Shown: positions 19,575 through 28,333, counted from the first letter of the stretch. The stretch is 64,000 nt of DNA from an uncultured Actinomycetes bacterium (GCA_900314645.1 OMWB01000026.1:1-64000); one strand, 5' to 3'. Program-made: numbers and translations. The notes: a model not told the origin generated them from the letters alone.

Positions 19575-19641
19575 TCGCCCTTTGGACGCCTTGGTTGCAA
19601 AACGACCTGCGCTTTTTGCAAAAGGGGCCTCCAAAGGGCGA
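19575..19641. repeat. Intergenic inverted repeat, family B copy 1
   Basis: Arms of 16 bp (19575-19590 with 19626-19641, one mismatch) with outer sequence TCGCCCTTTGGA and an inner TTGCAAAA/TTTTTGCAA dyad. Its reverse complement resembles the element at 41075-41143 along its whole length, including the loop (CGCAGGTCGTTTTGCAA). It lies between the end of the 19647 gene and upp. Confidence 0.8.
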
Positions 19642-19646
19642 TGGGC

Positions 19647-20699
19647 CTACTTCTTTTTCTTCTTCCGCGCCTTCTTGCGATTCTCGCGCTCCTTGAGGCG
19701 GATGCGCGTTTCTTCGTCGTAGCGCTCTCGGGCACCGCCCCGCGTGTGCCACTCAACCTTGTCTTTGTGCTTCCAGTAGTCAAGCTGGCGTTGCGTCTCG
19801 ACGTTATAGAGAAGCATCTCGAGCTGGTTGTCTTTGTTCTGCTCGATGATGGCGGCAGCGGCAACCAGCGAGAGGTCTTCCTTGCCGGCGAGGGCGCGGC
19901 TCGCACGGATGATGATGTGCAAGGCAAACGTGAGGATGATGGCGCAGATGACGACGGCCGAGACGAGGTTGGCGCGCGAACGGATCCACACAAGGTCGTC
20001 GGTGCAGAAGAACGCCAGCGCGGCGGCCTGCAGCGAGAAGAGCGACACCATGGCGCACGACATGGCCACCGACTTGCTCGCTGAGATAAGTGGGCTCTCG
20101 AGCTTGCGATAGGTGATGAGGTTAGAAAGGCTCGTGTAGACGGTGTAGGCCGTGAAACAGGCCACGACGTAGATCATCGAACCAGGATAGACAGGGTGCT
20201 CGCCTGACAGGTTGACCACCAAGGCAAGCAGGCCAACTGCGAAGGTAAGCATCAGCATGAGATAGCCACAGCTTCGGTAACGCTCGAGCTCCTCGCGGCC
20301 ATCCTGTGCGTCAGGGCGCATATAGCGCAGGATGATGACGCGCGTGGTGGTGACCATCACCGAGTAGATGCCCAGCGCGGCAAACCAGATGGAGTTGAAC
20401 CTGAACGCTTGGAAAAGCTGGTAGCACGAGAAGAAGATGTTGATAGTCACCGCCAGGCGCACCGATGCCTCCGCGCGGAACCACGCGTCATTGCGGTAGT
20501 CATGGTAGATGTGCAACGCGCGGTCGCGCATGCGCTGGATGGCGGTCTGCTGAGCTGGCGTGTCGAGGTACTTTTCCTGAACATAATTGTCTGCAGCTGC
20601 AATCACCGACTCGTCGAGCCCGTCGAGGTACGGCGTGGCAGACGGCTTTTTGTCCGCCTTTGGCTGCTCCTCAACCGGTGTCTTGGGCTCATCGCTCAT
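19647..20699 (-). CDS. Unknown multi-spanning membrane protein
   Basis: A 350-residue protein I do not recognise. An acidic and Lys-rich cytoplasmic N-terminus (about 75 residues) is followed by about six membrane segments (roughly 80-100, 103-126, 140-162, 170-192, 202-226, 238-262). A charged tail ends in a run of Lys/Arg (KKARKKKKK). ATG 20699 is preferred to a TTG at 20711. It interrupts the usual glyA-upp neighbourhood. An AT-rich palindrome lies 28 bases upstream of the start. Confidence 0.8.
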   Translation of the reverse strand: MSDEPKTPVEEQPKADKKPSATPYLDGLDESVIAAADNYVQEKYLDTPAQQTAIQRMRDRALHIYHDYRNDAWFRAEASVRLAVTINIFFSCYQLFQAFRFNSIWFAALGIYSVMVTTTRVIILRYMRPDAQDGREELERYRSCGYLMLMLTFAVGLLALVVNLSGEHPVYPGSMIYVVACFTAYTVYTSLSNLITYRKLESPLISASKSVAMSCAMVSLFSLQAAALAFFCTDDLVWIRSRANLVSAVVICAIILTFALHIIIRASRALAGKEDLSLVAAAAIIEQNKDNQLEMLLYNVETQRQLDYWKHKDKVEWHTRGGARERYDEETRIRLKERENRKKARKKKKK

Positions 20700-20726
20700 G
20701 AGTGCTCGCAATCGCCGTACATGGCC

Positions 20727-20752
20727 TACATAAATGAGTGACTATTTATGTA
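20727..20752. promoter_or_regulatory. AT-rich palindrome upstream of the membrane-protein gene
   Basis: Perfect 9-bp arms TACATAAAT / ATTTATGTA around 8 bases in otherwise GC-rich DNA, between the glyA terminator and the 20699 start. It looks like an operator. Two direct GTCAC repeats follow at about 20768-20782. Confidence 0.5.
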
Positions 20753-20816
20753 ACGATGGCAGAGCGTGTCACGATATGTCACAACAATTCGGCAGACGCT
20801 GACAAGCTATGGATAG

Positions 20817-20850
20817 AAAACTCCCCGCCCAGCATGCGCCAGACGGGGAG
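20817..20850 (-). terminator. Rho-independent terminator of glyA
   Basis: On the minus strand CTCCCCG (20850-20844) pairs with CGGGGAG (20827-20821) and is followed by TTTTC, starting 24 bases after the glyA stop. Confidence 0.75.
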
Positions 20851-20873
20851 CACATTACGAGGATGGATGCCTG

Positions 20874-22136
20874 TTAGGCGAGCTCTGCGTAGAGCGGATG
20901 CGCGTTGAGGAGCTCGGTAACCTCGGCCTTTACGGCGGCGAGCACCGCCTCGTTGCCCAAGTTGGACACGACCTCGCCAATGAGCTCGCCGATACGCTCA
21001 GCCTCGGCCTCGTTGTAGCCGCGAGTGGTCATGGCTGCAGAACCCACGCGAATGCCGCTCGTCACGTAGTGGCTGCGCTTCTCGCCGGGGATGGTGTTCT
21101 TGTTGACGGTGATGCCGACTTCCTCAAGGGCGTGCTCGGCCTGCTTGCCGGTGACCTCTCCGCTCGACACGGTGGTAAGGTCAACGAGCAGCAGGTGGTT
21201 GTCGGTGCCACCGGTCACCATGCGCAGGCCCTTGGACTCCATGCCGCGGCCCAGCGCCTTTGCGTTGATGCACACCTGGTTGATGTAGTCGGCAAACGCC
21301 GGCTGCAGCGCCTCGCCAAAGGCAACGGCCTTGCCAGCGACAACATGCTCAAGCGGGCCACCCTGGCTGCCCGGGAACACGGCGGAGTTGAGCGCCTTGG
21401 TATACGCCTCGTCATTCCACAGGATGAGGCCGCCGCGCGTGCCGCGCAGGGTCTTGTGCGTGGTGGTGGTGACCACGTCGGCATAGGGCAGCGGGCTGGG
21501 ATGCGCGCCGGTAGCCACCAGGCCGGCAATGTGGGCCATGTCGACCATGAGCTTGGCGCCGTTGTCGTGCGCGATCTGCGCGAAGCGCTCAAAGTCGATG
21601 ATGCGCGGATAGGCGGAGGCACCCGCAATGATGAGCGTGGGCTTGTACTTCTCCGCCTTGGCGGCAACGTCGTCGTAGTCGATGCGCTCGGTCTCCGGGT
21701 CGAGGCCGTAGGCAATCATGTTGAAGAGCTTGCCCGAATAGTTGGCGGGAGAGCCATGGGTGAGATGACCGCCGTTGGAGAGGTCCATGCCCATCACCAC
21801 GTCACCCGGCTTGGCAAACGCGAACTCGGCAGCGTAGTTTGCCTGCGCACCAGAGTGCGGCTGCACGTTGGCAAAGGCGCAGCCAAAGAGCTTCTTGGCA
21901 CGCTCGCGCGCAAGTTCCTCGATGGCGTCAACGGCCCAGCAGCCGCCGTAATAGCGCTTGCCGGGCAGACCCTCGGCGTACTTGTTGGTAAGAACGGAGC
22001 CAACGGCCTCCATGACGGCCAGGCTGACAAAGTTCTCTGAGGCGATGAGCTCGATTGAGGCGCGCTGGCGTCCGAGCTCGTCGTTAATGGCCGCAAAGAT
22101 CTCAGGATCGGATTGGGCGAGATGCGAAAGCTGCAT
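20874..22136 (-). CDS. glyA: Serine hydroxymethyltransferase
   Basis: PLP enzyme (420 residues) converting serine and tetrahydrofolate to glycine and methylene-tetrahydrofolate, the main one-carbon source. Recognised by [14 protein letters not shown] near the start, [14 protein letters not shown], and the PLP lysine motif [17 protein letters not shown] 22136 follows AAAGGAT. It has its own terminator and a structured leader. Confidence 0.97.
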   Translation of the reverse strand: MQLSHLAQSDPEIFAAINDELGRQRASIELIASENFVSLAVMEAVGSVLTNKYAEGLPGKRYYGGCWAVDAIEELARERAKKLFGCAFANVQPHSGAQANYAAEFAFAKPGDVVMGMDLSNGGHLTHGSPANYSGKLFNMIAYGLDPETERIDYDDVAAKAEKYKPTLIIAGASAYPRIIDFERFAQIAHDNGAKLMVDMAHIAGLVATGAHPSPLPYADVVTTTTHKTLRGTRGGLILWNDEAYTKALNSAVFPGSQGGPLEHVVAGKAVAFGEALQPAFADYINQVCINAKALGRGMESKGLRMVTGGTDNHLLLVDLTTVSSGEVTGKQAEHALEEVGITVNKNTIPGEKRSHYVTSGIRVGSAAMTTRGYNEAEAERIGELIGEVVSNLGNEAVLAAVKAEVTELLNAHPLYAELA

Positions 22137-22160
22137 GTCGTATCCTTTCGTGCCGCCAGG

Positions 22161-22203
22161 CGCTACGAACGCCGGCGCTTTTTATCGCCGGAATAGCGTA
22201 GCG
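22161..22203 (-). promoter_or_regulatory. Hairpin in the glyA leader
   Basis: Nested stems CGCTACG / CGTAGCG (22161-22167, 22197-22203) and CCGGCG / CGCCGG (22172-22177, 22186-22191) lie 25 bases upstream of the glyA start, inside its probable 5' leader. It may be a terminator of the upstream gene or a leader structure. No glycine riboswitch pattern is visible. Confidence 0.5.
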
Positions 22204-22254
22204 TAAAGGAGCCGCAACGCGAGAATTGAGACATGCCGTTAACCAGTTGGGAAC

Positions 22255-22893
22255 CTATTCACCGACAATTTTGATGATTCGGTGTGCAGGAATGGCCCCT
22301 TCACGCAAAACCTGCGGCCGTTCACCGACAAAGCTGACGATGGTACTTGCTATCGCAAGTGGGGCAGGTCCGCCGTCTAGCGTGAGGTCCGCCTCGGCCA
22401 CGATGCGCTCCTCAACGTCGAGGCCTGACGTCGCCGCCGCCTCGCCGTGCGTATTGGCGCTCGTAGTGGCGAGGGGTGCGCCAACACGGCGCGCCAGCTC
22501 GCGCACGAGGTTTGAGTCGGGCATGCGCAGTGCAATGGTGCCGTCTGCACCGCGGTACTGGGGCGGCACGGCATCTGAGGCGCGCACCACCACCGTAAGG
22601 GCGCCAGGCCAATAGAGTGTGACCAGCTCGAGCGCTTCTTTAGGGATTGCCGTCGCGTAGCGGTCGAGATCATCAAAGTCCGCCACGAGCCACGGCAACG
22701 TCTGAGAGAGGCTGCGGCGCTTGATCTCAAAGATGCGCTGGTGAGCAGGGTTGTCTGGCGTCGCCGCGCACCCGATGCCGTAGACCGAGTCTGTGGGCAT
22801 GACGAGCACGCCTCCTGCCGAGAGTACGTAACTGGCCTCGGCGAGCACCTCTTTGGACGGGTTCTGCTGGTTAACGCGCAGCACCTTTCCCAT
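22255..22893 (-). CDS. L-threonylcarbamoyladenylate synthase (Sua5/YrdC family)
   Basis: A 212-residue YrdC-domain enzyme that makes threonylcarbamoyl-AMP for the tRNA t6A37 modification. Motifs: PTDSVYGIGCAA (residues 33-44), KRRSLSQTLPWLV with the nucleotide-binding lysine, WPGALTVVVRA, and ATTSANTHGEAA. There is no Sua5 C-terminal domain, so it is the short TsaC-like form. It starts three bases after the prmC stop, and prmC-sua5-glyA is a common Gram-positive order. Confidence 0.94.
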   Translation of the reverse strand: MGKVLRVNQQNPSKEVLAEASYVLSAGGVLVMPTDSVYGIGCAATPDNPAHQRIFEIKRRSLSQTLPWLVADFDDLDRYATAIPKEALELVTLYWPGALTVVVRASDAVPPQYRGADGTIALRMPDSNLVRELARRVGAPLATTSANTHGEAAATSGLDVEERIVAEADLTLDGGPAPLAIASTIVSFVGERPQVLREGAIPAHRIIKIVGE

Positions 22894-22896
22894 GGC

Positions 22897-23970
22897 CTAC
22901 TCCCCTCTCACCGCAACGAGCACGCGCGGACGATGCGTAAGGTCCTCGCGCACCTCGACGCGCGCCCAACCTCCTTGGGCACGGCACAGATCCGCCGCGG
23001 CATGCACGTTTTCCTCAAAGAGCTCCACGCAAAGCCACCCCTTGGGCGCAAGCGCCTTCGGCGCCATGGCGAGGATGCGACGGAACAGGTCAAGCCCATC
23101 CGCGCCTCCGTCCAGCGCGAGATGCGGCTCATAGCCTGCGACTTCGGCGGGAAGCGTGGGCACCACGGCGCTGGGGATATAGGGCGGGTTCGAAACCAGC
23201 ACGGAGAACGTGCCCAGAAGCTCTGCGGGGACCGCGGCAGCCAAGTCGCACTCGTACACGTCCACCGCATCGGCGAGGCCCAGACGGTCGCGGTTGGCCA
23301 GCGCCACCGAGACGGCCTTGGGAGAAAGGTCGGTGGCCACCACATGCGTTCCCGGGCGCTCGCCCGCCATGGAGAGCGCGATACAGCCCGTACCCGTGCA
23401 GAGGTCGAGCACGCGCACGCCCTTCGGTGTGGTGGTGCCCATGGCCTCAAGCTCTGCCACGGCACGCATGAGCTCGTCGATCTTGCGCTCATCGGGCAAC
23501 TCGTCCGCAGAGGAGCGGATAGCCTCCTGCAGCTCTGCGATGCGGGCCTCCTGCGCGGCCCTGCGCTCGCCCGTGCGCGCCGCCGTACGCACCCGCACGT
23601 CGTCGTAGGCGACGCCTGCCGCCAGCGCGGCATCCACGCCCTCAAGCGCGGCATCCACCAGCACCTCGGTCTCAGGACGCGGTATGAGCACGCCCTCCTC
23701 GCACCGCAGGATGATGTGCCTGAAGGGCATCTCGCCCGTCACGTACTGCAGGGGTTCGCCCTTGCCGCGCCGCTCAACTGCCACGTGCATGCGCGCGAGC
23801 TCCTCGGGCGAAAGCGGGCGTTCGAAGTTGGTGTACAGCTCCACGCGCGACAGCCCCGTCACGGCCGAGAGCAGCCATTCGGCAGAGAGACGCGGGCGTT
23901 CGTCACCCTTGCGCCCCAGATAGCCCACCGTCCAGTCAAGGACGCGCTTGATGGTCCACGTCTCCGGCAT
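22897..23970 (-). CDS. prmC: Peptide chain release factor N5-glutamine methyltransferase with internal insertion
   Basis: Methylates the GGQ glutamine of release factors, using S-adenosylmethionine. The 357-residue protein has the N-terminal helical domain (LQYVTGEMPFRH, GVLIPRPETEVLV), the SAM loop VLDLCTGTGCIALS and the catalytic NPPY (residues 261-264). Between the PRPETE region and the SAM loop there is an extra Arg/Glu/Ala-rich, probably coiled-coil stretch (about 112-183), so the protein is some 70 residues longer than usual. ATG 23970 has AGAGGAT upstream; the longer frame from 24177 runs through a palindrome. It follows prfA, its substrate. Confidence 0.94.
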   Translation of the reverse strand: MPETWTIKRVLDWTVGYLGRKGDERPRLSAEWLLSAVTGLSRVELYTNFERPLSPEELARMHVAVERRGKGEPLQYVTGEMPFRHIILRCEEGVLIPRPETEVLVDAALEGVDAALAAGVAYDDVRVRTAARTGERRAAQEARIAELQEAIRSSADELPDERKIDELMRAVAELEAMGTTTPKGVRVLDLCTGTGCIALSMAGERPGTHVVATDLSPKAVSVALANRDRLGLADAVDVYECDLAAAVPAELLGTFSVLVSNPPYIPSAVVPTLPAEVAGYEPHLALDGGADGLDLFRRILAMAPKALAPKGWLCVELFEENVHAAADLCRAQGGWARVEVREDLTHRPRVLVAVRGE

Positions 23971-24019
23971 GGATATCCTCTCGCAACATGGATTCAAACA
24001 AAGGGAACGGTCCCTTATA

Positions 24020-24087
24020 GTGGGACGCAGGGGATACTCCCCTTTGTCCCATATATGGGACAAAGGGGAGTATCCCCTGCGTCCCAC
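24020..24087. repeat. 68-bp perfect palindrome between prfA and prmC
   Basis: Two 34-bp arms meet with no loop (centre CCCATATATGGG) and every base pairs. Each arm itself has the form TGGGAC - 19 bases - GTCCCA, with a core containing GGGGATACTCCCC. It lies two bases beyond the prfA stop. A related single arm is found at 33200-33229. Confidence 0.95.
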
Positions 24088-24088
24088 C

Positions 24089-25156
24089 TTACACGGCTTG
24101 GGCGAGCTTCTCGGCACGCTCCGCGGCCGCAAGCGCGTCAATGACCGTGACCAGCTTGTCGCCCAGCAGCACGCCATTGTAGGTGGCGTTGAAGCCGATG
24201 CGGTGGTCGGTCACGCGGTCCTGCGGCTGGTTGTAGGTGCGGATCTTCTCGGCGCGGTCACCGCGGCCAATCTGGCCCATGCGCTCGGCGCCAAGCTCCG
24301 CCTGCTGCTTCTCGAGCTCCATCTCATACAGACGGGCACGCAGCATCTGCATGCAGACCTCGCGGTTCTGAATCTGGGAGCGCTGGTCCTGCGACTGCAC
24401 CACGGTGTTGGTCGGCAGGTGCGTGATGCGCACGGCAGAGTAGGTAGTGTTAACACCCTGGCCACCGGGACCCGACGCGCAGTAGGTGTCGATGCGCAGG
24501 TCCTCCTGCGCAATCTGGATGTCGATGTCGTCGGCCTCGGGCATGACGACCACGGTGGCCGTTGAGGTCTGGATGCGCCCCTGGCTCTCGGTAACGGGCA
24601 CGCGCTGAACGCGATGCACGCCGCCCTCATACTTCATCACAGAGAAGACCTTGTCGCCCGTGACCTTGAACTCGATGGTCTTGAAGCCGCCGGCGTCCGA
24701 GGGGCTCGACGAGAAGACCTCGATCTTCCAGCCGCGGCTCGCGGCAAAGCGCTCATACATCTTGAAGAGGTCGCCTGCAAAGATGGCCGCCTCGTCGCCA
24801 CCGGCCGCGCCACGGATCTCGACGATGGTGTCCTTTTCGTCATTGGGGTCACCGGGGATGAGCATGACCTTGATCTCGTCCTCGAGCATCGGGAGCTTCG
24901 CCTCGTTGGAGGACAGGTCCTCCTGCAGCATCTCCTTCTCGTCCGGATCAGAGGTCTCGCGCAGCATCTCCTTGGCAACATCAATGTCGTCAAGCGCGGC
25001 GAGGTACTCGCGCGCCTTGGCCACGAGCTCGGCCTGGTTTGCGTGCTCCTTGGCGATGCGCGCGTACTCCTTGGGATCAGACACGATGGCGGGGTCCACC
25101 ATCTTGCGCTCGAGCTCGGCATAGGCTTCGAGCAGCTTCTCTAGCTTGTCTCGCAT
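24089..25156 (-). CDS. prfA: Peptide chain release factor 1
   Basis: Class I release factor (355 residues) recognising UAG and UAA. The codon-recognition tripeptide is in VPVTESQGRIQTS (PxT) and the catalytic loop is ASGPGGQGVNTT (GGQ). The order prfA-prmC is classic and PrmC would methylate its GGQ glutamine. ATG 25156 follows AAGGAGCG. Downstream is a 68-bp palindrome. Confidence 0.96.
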   Translation of the reverse strand: MRDKLEKLLEAYAELERKMVDPAIVSDPKEYARIAKEHANQAELVAKAREYLAALDDIDVAKEMLRETSDPDEKEMLQEDLSSNEAKLPMLEDEIKVMLIPGDPNDEKDTIVEIRGAAGGDEAAIFAGDLFKMYERFAASRGWKIEVFSSSPSDAGGFKTIEFKVTGDKVFSVMKYEGGVHRVQRVPVTESQGRIQTSTATVVVMPEADDIDIQIAQEDLRIDTYCASGPGGQGVNTTYSAVRITHLPTNTVVQSQDQRSQIQNREVCMQMLRARLYEMELEKQQAELGAERMGQIGRGDRAEKIRTYNQPQDRVTDHRIGFNATYNGVLLGDKLVTVIDALAAAERAEKLAQAV

Positions 25157-25263
25157 GGTCGCTCCTTATGGGATTGCCGCGCACGGCGCGGCCTTTACGT
25201 TCAACCTTTTAAGAATACCACCTATGAATGGATTTCATACATCCTTACATACTGTTTGCGCAG

Positions 25264-25304
25264 GTTTCTCAAGGCGTTACGCTTCGGTCGCCGATGTGAG
25301 AAAC
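25264..25304 (+). promoter_or_regulatory. Hairpin in the leader of the 25333 gene
   Basis: GTTTCTCA (25264-25271) pairs with TGAGAAAC (25297-25304), with GGCG/CGCC pairing inside, ending about 28 bases before the start codon. The rest of the 176-base divergent gap is AT-rich and probably holds both promoters. Confidence 0.45.
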
Positions 25305-25332
25305 TAGGGGTGCCCACACAAGGGAGGTCCCC

Positions 25333-26664
25333 ATGGACGACGAGCAGACCCCGACAACCGAGATTCACGAGGCCGACGAGCCCACGCAGTCGGCTCTTGC
25401 GCCAACAGAGAACATGCCCGCTGCGGACGAGGCCCCCGCGGTCGACACCGACCCCGCGAGCCTGCACGACGTTGCCGCCGCGGCGGGAAGCTATGCGCGG
25501 AGCCGCTTTGGGCAGCTGCGCACCTTTGTCGTCACACATCGGTTTGCCCTTGCCGCCGTTATGGCCTTGGGCGTGGCGGCCATTCTGGGCATCGCCCTGC
25601 TTGTGGGAAGACTTGCCGACATGCCTGACCAGGCCTCTTTCATGAAGGACGCGCAGACCATGCTCTCCGCGCCCGACTACAGCGGTGGGGCGTACGGCTC
25701 GGACGAGCCGCTCGTGCTGCGGAACCTTGAGGTGACCAATCGTCGAAAGCAGGCCGCGCAGCCCAACGAATGCCTGGTCAGCGGCATTGCCACGTTCTCG
25801 AACGGCGCGGTTGAGGCCCTGCGGGAGGCTCAGCTTACGTACGAGCGCAAGGATGGCACATGGACGTGCACGGGCGCCGAGGCCGTTGGCGGAGCATCGT
25901 ATCGTGCCGTCACCGGCTTGGAGACCGACAAGGTGCTGTCGAGCATGAGCGGCATCCTGCAGCGTGCCGAGACGTCTTTCTCGGAAGAGCAGAATGGCAC
26001 GGCGCTTCCCTCCCTGTATGCCGACGCGCAGGCCACGATTACGAGCGACTCCTTTGATGCCGAGACGCAGACCGAGGTCATGTCGCTGCACCTTGCGCGC
26101 TCTGCGACCTTCACGGCCTACGAGTGCGATGTGCAAGCCACCTTTGCCTTCCGACCTAGCAACGGTCTGTGGGAGCTGACCGCCGCCACCGCAAGCGACA
26201 ACGCAAAGGACATCACGCTCTCGCCCTTGATGGGCACCTGGACGGGCACGTTCCGCGAACAGACCTCCAGCAAAGGCAAATGCTTCGGTGCGAAGGCTTC
26301 TGACCTGCGCATCGTTGTCACGTCCGTCTCAAATGACAAGATCACGGGTACGTTATCGGGCATCGTCCACTACCATGGCGAAGTCCCTGAGGACACGGAT
26401 GCCTCCGAAGGCGATACCGAGCTTTCTGGCGTCCCCTTCTCTGGCACGATGTTGCGCGAGGGCAGTGGCATCTCCTTTACGTGCACGACGCCCCAAGACG
26501 CCTCGGGCGCCGTAGAGCTGAGTCTGCTCTTTGGTACGCAGGACGACCCGTCGGCGGCGCGGGCCGTGCTCACCACCACCCACGCCTACGAGGCATCGTG
26601 GTTCATCTTTGCCTACGACACCGAGGCGACCTTCTCCGATACCTTTGTGTTGACGCGCGAATAG
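25333..26664 (+). CDS. Unknown membrane-anchored extracellular protein
   Basis: A 443-residue protein I do not recognise. The N-terminus is acidic and Pro/Ala-rich (about 1-65). One membrane helix follows (about 70-93, ALAAVMALGVAAILGIALLVG). The rest is a long extracellular part, Thr/Ser-rich with beta-strand patterns and a repeated look (LTYERKDGTWTC; FAFRPSNGLWELTA). The order suggests a type II membrane protein with the C-terminus outside. ATG 25333 follows GGGAGG. It is divergent from prfA and followed 79 bases later by a trigger-factor-like gene on the same strand. Confidence 0.85.
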   Translation: MDDEQTPTTEIHEADEPTQSALAPTENMPAADEAPAVDTDPASLHDVAAAAGSYARSRFGQLRTFVVTHRFALAAVMALGVAAILGIALLVGRLADMPDQASFMKDAQTMLSAPDYSGGAYGSDEPLVLRNLEVTNRRKQAAQPNECLVSGIATFSNGAVEALREAQLTYERKDGTWTCTGAEAVGGASYRAVTGLETDKVLSSMSGILQRAETSFSEEQNGTALPSLYADAQATITSDSFDAETQTEVMSLHLARSATFTAYECDVQATFAFRPSNGLWELTAATASDNAKDITLSPLMGTWTGTFREQTSSKGKCFGAKASDLRIVVTSVSNDKITGTLSGIVHYHGEVPEDTDASEGDTELSGVPFSGTMLREGSGISFTCTTPQDASGAVELSLLFGTQDDPSAARAVLTTTHAYEASWFIFAYDTEATFSDTFVLTRE

Positions 26665-26743
26665 CTCAGCGCCTGGCGTGCAAGGGCGCTCCCATTTGGG
26701 GTACAAACTCCACCGTTACGCAATCCGACCCAAGGAGCGCCTT

Positions 26744-27571
26744 ATGGCAATTGAATTTGAGAAGCCCCAACCCCTGATGCTGGGCGACAAGGCCCACTAC
26801 ACCCTCAGCTCGTACGACCCTGTCACCATCACGGTCAATGTTCCCTTCACCACCGAGGAGGACGTTGATTTGGCCCTTGACGGCGTGCTCAGGCAGATGG
26901 GCGCGACCCGCGAGAACCTTGCCGACAGCGCATGGCTTGCCGAGCACTTCCAGGGCATCTCTGACGCGGAAACGCTGCGCCAAGTCATTCGCTCGCAGGT
27001 TGCCGACATGAACGCACGGTTCGCCGAGCAACAGAAGGTTGAAAGCGCGGTTGGCCAGCTTGCCAAGCGCCTGCAGCAGGCCATTCCAGCCGCCCATCTT
27101 GCGCGGTATCGTCAGGGCGTACAGATGAGCTTCGAGCAGCAGCTTGCTTCCGAGGGCATGACCGTTGATCAATTCCTAATGCGTTCCGGCGCCACACGCG
27201 CCGAGATCGAGCTCATGTATGACCACCAGGCCAAGATGGCAGCCGAACAGGAGGCCGCGCTCGACGCATACGCACGCGAGAAGAAGCTCACGGTCTCTGA
27301 GGAGGAGTTTGGGCACCTGCTGGGCATCCCCGCAGGCCAGATGGATGAGGTCATTAACCAGGCAAAGGCTGCTGGCCAGTACAGCGACCTGAAGGATGCC
27401 GCGCTGCACGCCAAAGCTGCACAGTCTGTGGTGGCCGAGGCCAATTGCACGTACCGCCACGAGACCGAGGCTGAGGCGCGCGTCCGCGTGGCGCGAGCTG
27501 TACAAATGCGTGAGCAGTACGAGCGTGGCGCCGAAGCGGGCGGCAAGGGCACAGGCTTCGAGCTGGTGTAA
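26744..27571 (+). CDS. Trigger-factor-like / SurA-type chaperone-domain protein
   Basis: A 275-residue soluble helical protein. The C-terminal two thirds (LARYRQGVQMSFEQQLASEGMTVDQFLMRSG and KDAALHAKAAQSVVAEANCTY) match the helical chaperone arm of trigger factor (the C-terminal domain), while a PPIase domain is absent. The N-terminus (KAHYTLSSYDPVTITVNVPFTTEEDVDLALDG) faintly resembles part of the trigger-factor ribosome-binding end. ATG 26744 is chosen because CAAGGAG precedes it. It is probably a reduced folding factor (inference). A family A palindrome and a terminator follow. Confidence 0.75.
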   Translation: MAIEFEKPQPLMLGDKAHYTLSSYDPVTITVNVPFTTEEDVDLALDGVLRQMGATRENLADSAWLAEHFQGISDAETLRQVIRSQVADMNARFAEQQKVESAVGQLAKRLQQAIPAAHLARYRQGVQMSFEQQLASEGMTVDQFLMRSGATRAEIELMYDHQAKMAAEQEAALDAYAREKKLTVSEEEFGHLLGIPAGQMDEVINQAKAAGQYSDLKDAALHAKAAQSVVAEANCTYRHETEAEARVRVARAVQMREQYERGAEAGGKGTGFELV

Positions 27572-27586
27572 GCACGTCTCCCAGTA

Positions 27587-27681
27587 GCGAATGTTGACGG
27601 GATCGGGCCCCTCCCAGTCAACATCAGCCTTTTATTCTTGCTGATGTTGACCGGGAGGGGCCCGATCCCGTCAACATTCGC
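27587..27681. repeat. Family A palindromic element, copy 1
   Basis: Arms of 42 bp (27587-27628 and 27640-27681, one mismatch) and an 11-base loop. Each arm is GCGAAT, GTTGAC, an 18-base core (GGGATCGGGCCCCTCCCR), GTCAAC, ATCAGC. It lies between convergent gene ends. Confidence 0.97.
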
Positions 27682-27689
27682 ATCTAGGG

Positions 27690-27727
27690 AAGGAGGGCCG
27701 GCTCCCAAGGGAACCGGCCCTCCTTTT
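27690..27727. terminator. Bidirectional terminator between convergent genes
   Basis: AAGGAGGGCCGG (27690-27701) pairs with CCGGCCCTCCTT (27714-27725), followed by TT on the plus strand and preceded by bases favouring termination of rpmE on the minus strand. It sits between the 26744 gene and rpmE. Confidence 0.8.
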
Positions 27728-27748
27728 GTGGTGCGTTACACGAAGTGC

Positions 27749-28171
27749 TTACTCAGCGGCCTCGACGGTAGCGGCGGCAACCTCGGCGTCGGCAGCGGCC
27801 TCGGCGGTAGCCTTGGCGGCGTCGGCAGCGGCCTTCTTCTCGTACTCAGCAGCGCGCTTGGCCTTGGCGGCAGCCTTAGCCTCGGCAGCGGCCTTCTTGG
27901 CAGCGGCAGCCTCGGCGGCCTTCTGAGCCTTGGCCTGCTTGGCGGCCTGAGCCTTGGCAAGCTGGGCAGCAGCGGCGCCACCGAACTTGTCGGCAAAGCG
28001 CTGGACGCGTCCGCCGGTGTCAACGAGCTTCTGGGTGCCGGTGTAGAACGGGTGGCACTTGTCGCAGAGGTCGACGCGCATCTCCTTCTTGGTGGAGCGG
28101 GTCGTCCACGTGTTGCCGCAGCTGCAACGAACGCTGCACTCCACGTAGTTAGGATGGATGTTTGGCTTCAT
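27749..28171 (-). CDS. rpmE: 50S ribosomal protein L31 (zinc type) with long Ala/Lys tail
   Basis: The first about 70 residues are L31 of the zinc-binding (C+) type, with Cys16, Cys18, Cys36 and Cys39 (CSCGNTW and [12 protein letters not shown]). Residues about 67-140 are an extension made almost only of Ala, Lys, Glu and Gln, probably a long helix, ending acidic. Bacterial L31 normally ends near residue 70-80. ATG 28171 follows GAAGGAG. Two hairpins in the leader suggest autogenous control. Confidence 0.95.
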   Translation of the reverse strand: MKPNIHPNYVECSVRCSCGNTWTTRSTKKEMRVDLCDKCHPFYTGTQKLVDTGGRVQRFADKFGGAAAAQLAKAQAAKQAKAQKAAEAAAAKKAAAEAKAAAKAKRAAEYEKKAAADAAKATAEAAADAEVAAATVEAAE

Positions 28172-28191
28172 GTTGGGACTCCTTCTTTCGT

Positions 28192-28257
28192 GCCCTGGTT
28201 TCCGACCAGGGCGGGCAACGTGCGTCTCGACCGATGTTGCAGGACAGCTATCGAGAC
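28192..28257 (-). promoter_or_regulatory. Structured leader of rpmE (possible r-protein leader)
   Basis: Two stems precede the ribosome site on the minus strand: GTCTCGA / TCGAGAC (28224-28257 span) and then GCCCTGGT / ACCAGGGC with a 5-base loop (28192-28212). A possible -10 TACACT lies near 28275. Leaders upstream of rpmE have been reported in several bacterial groups; whether this is one of those families is untested. Confidence 0.5.
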
Positions 28258-28333
28258 AGTCAAGCTTTGCAAGTGTAGCAAAACCCGAGGTACTGTGCTA
28301 GAGGAAATTCTTTTTTGGTTCCCTCCCCCATGC

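Noticed and set aside
22137-22254. Glycine riboswitch upstream of glyA
   Set aside because: Only a simple nested hairpin is visible, with no conserved glycine riboswitch core.
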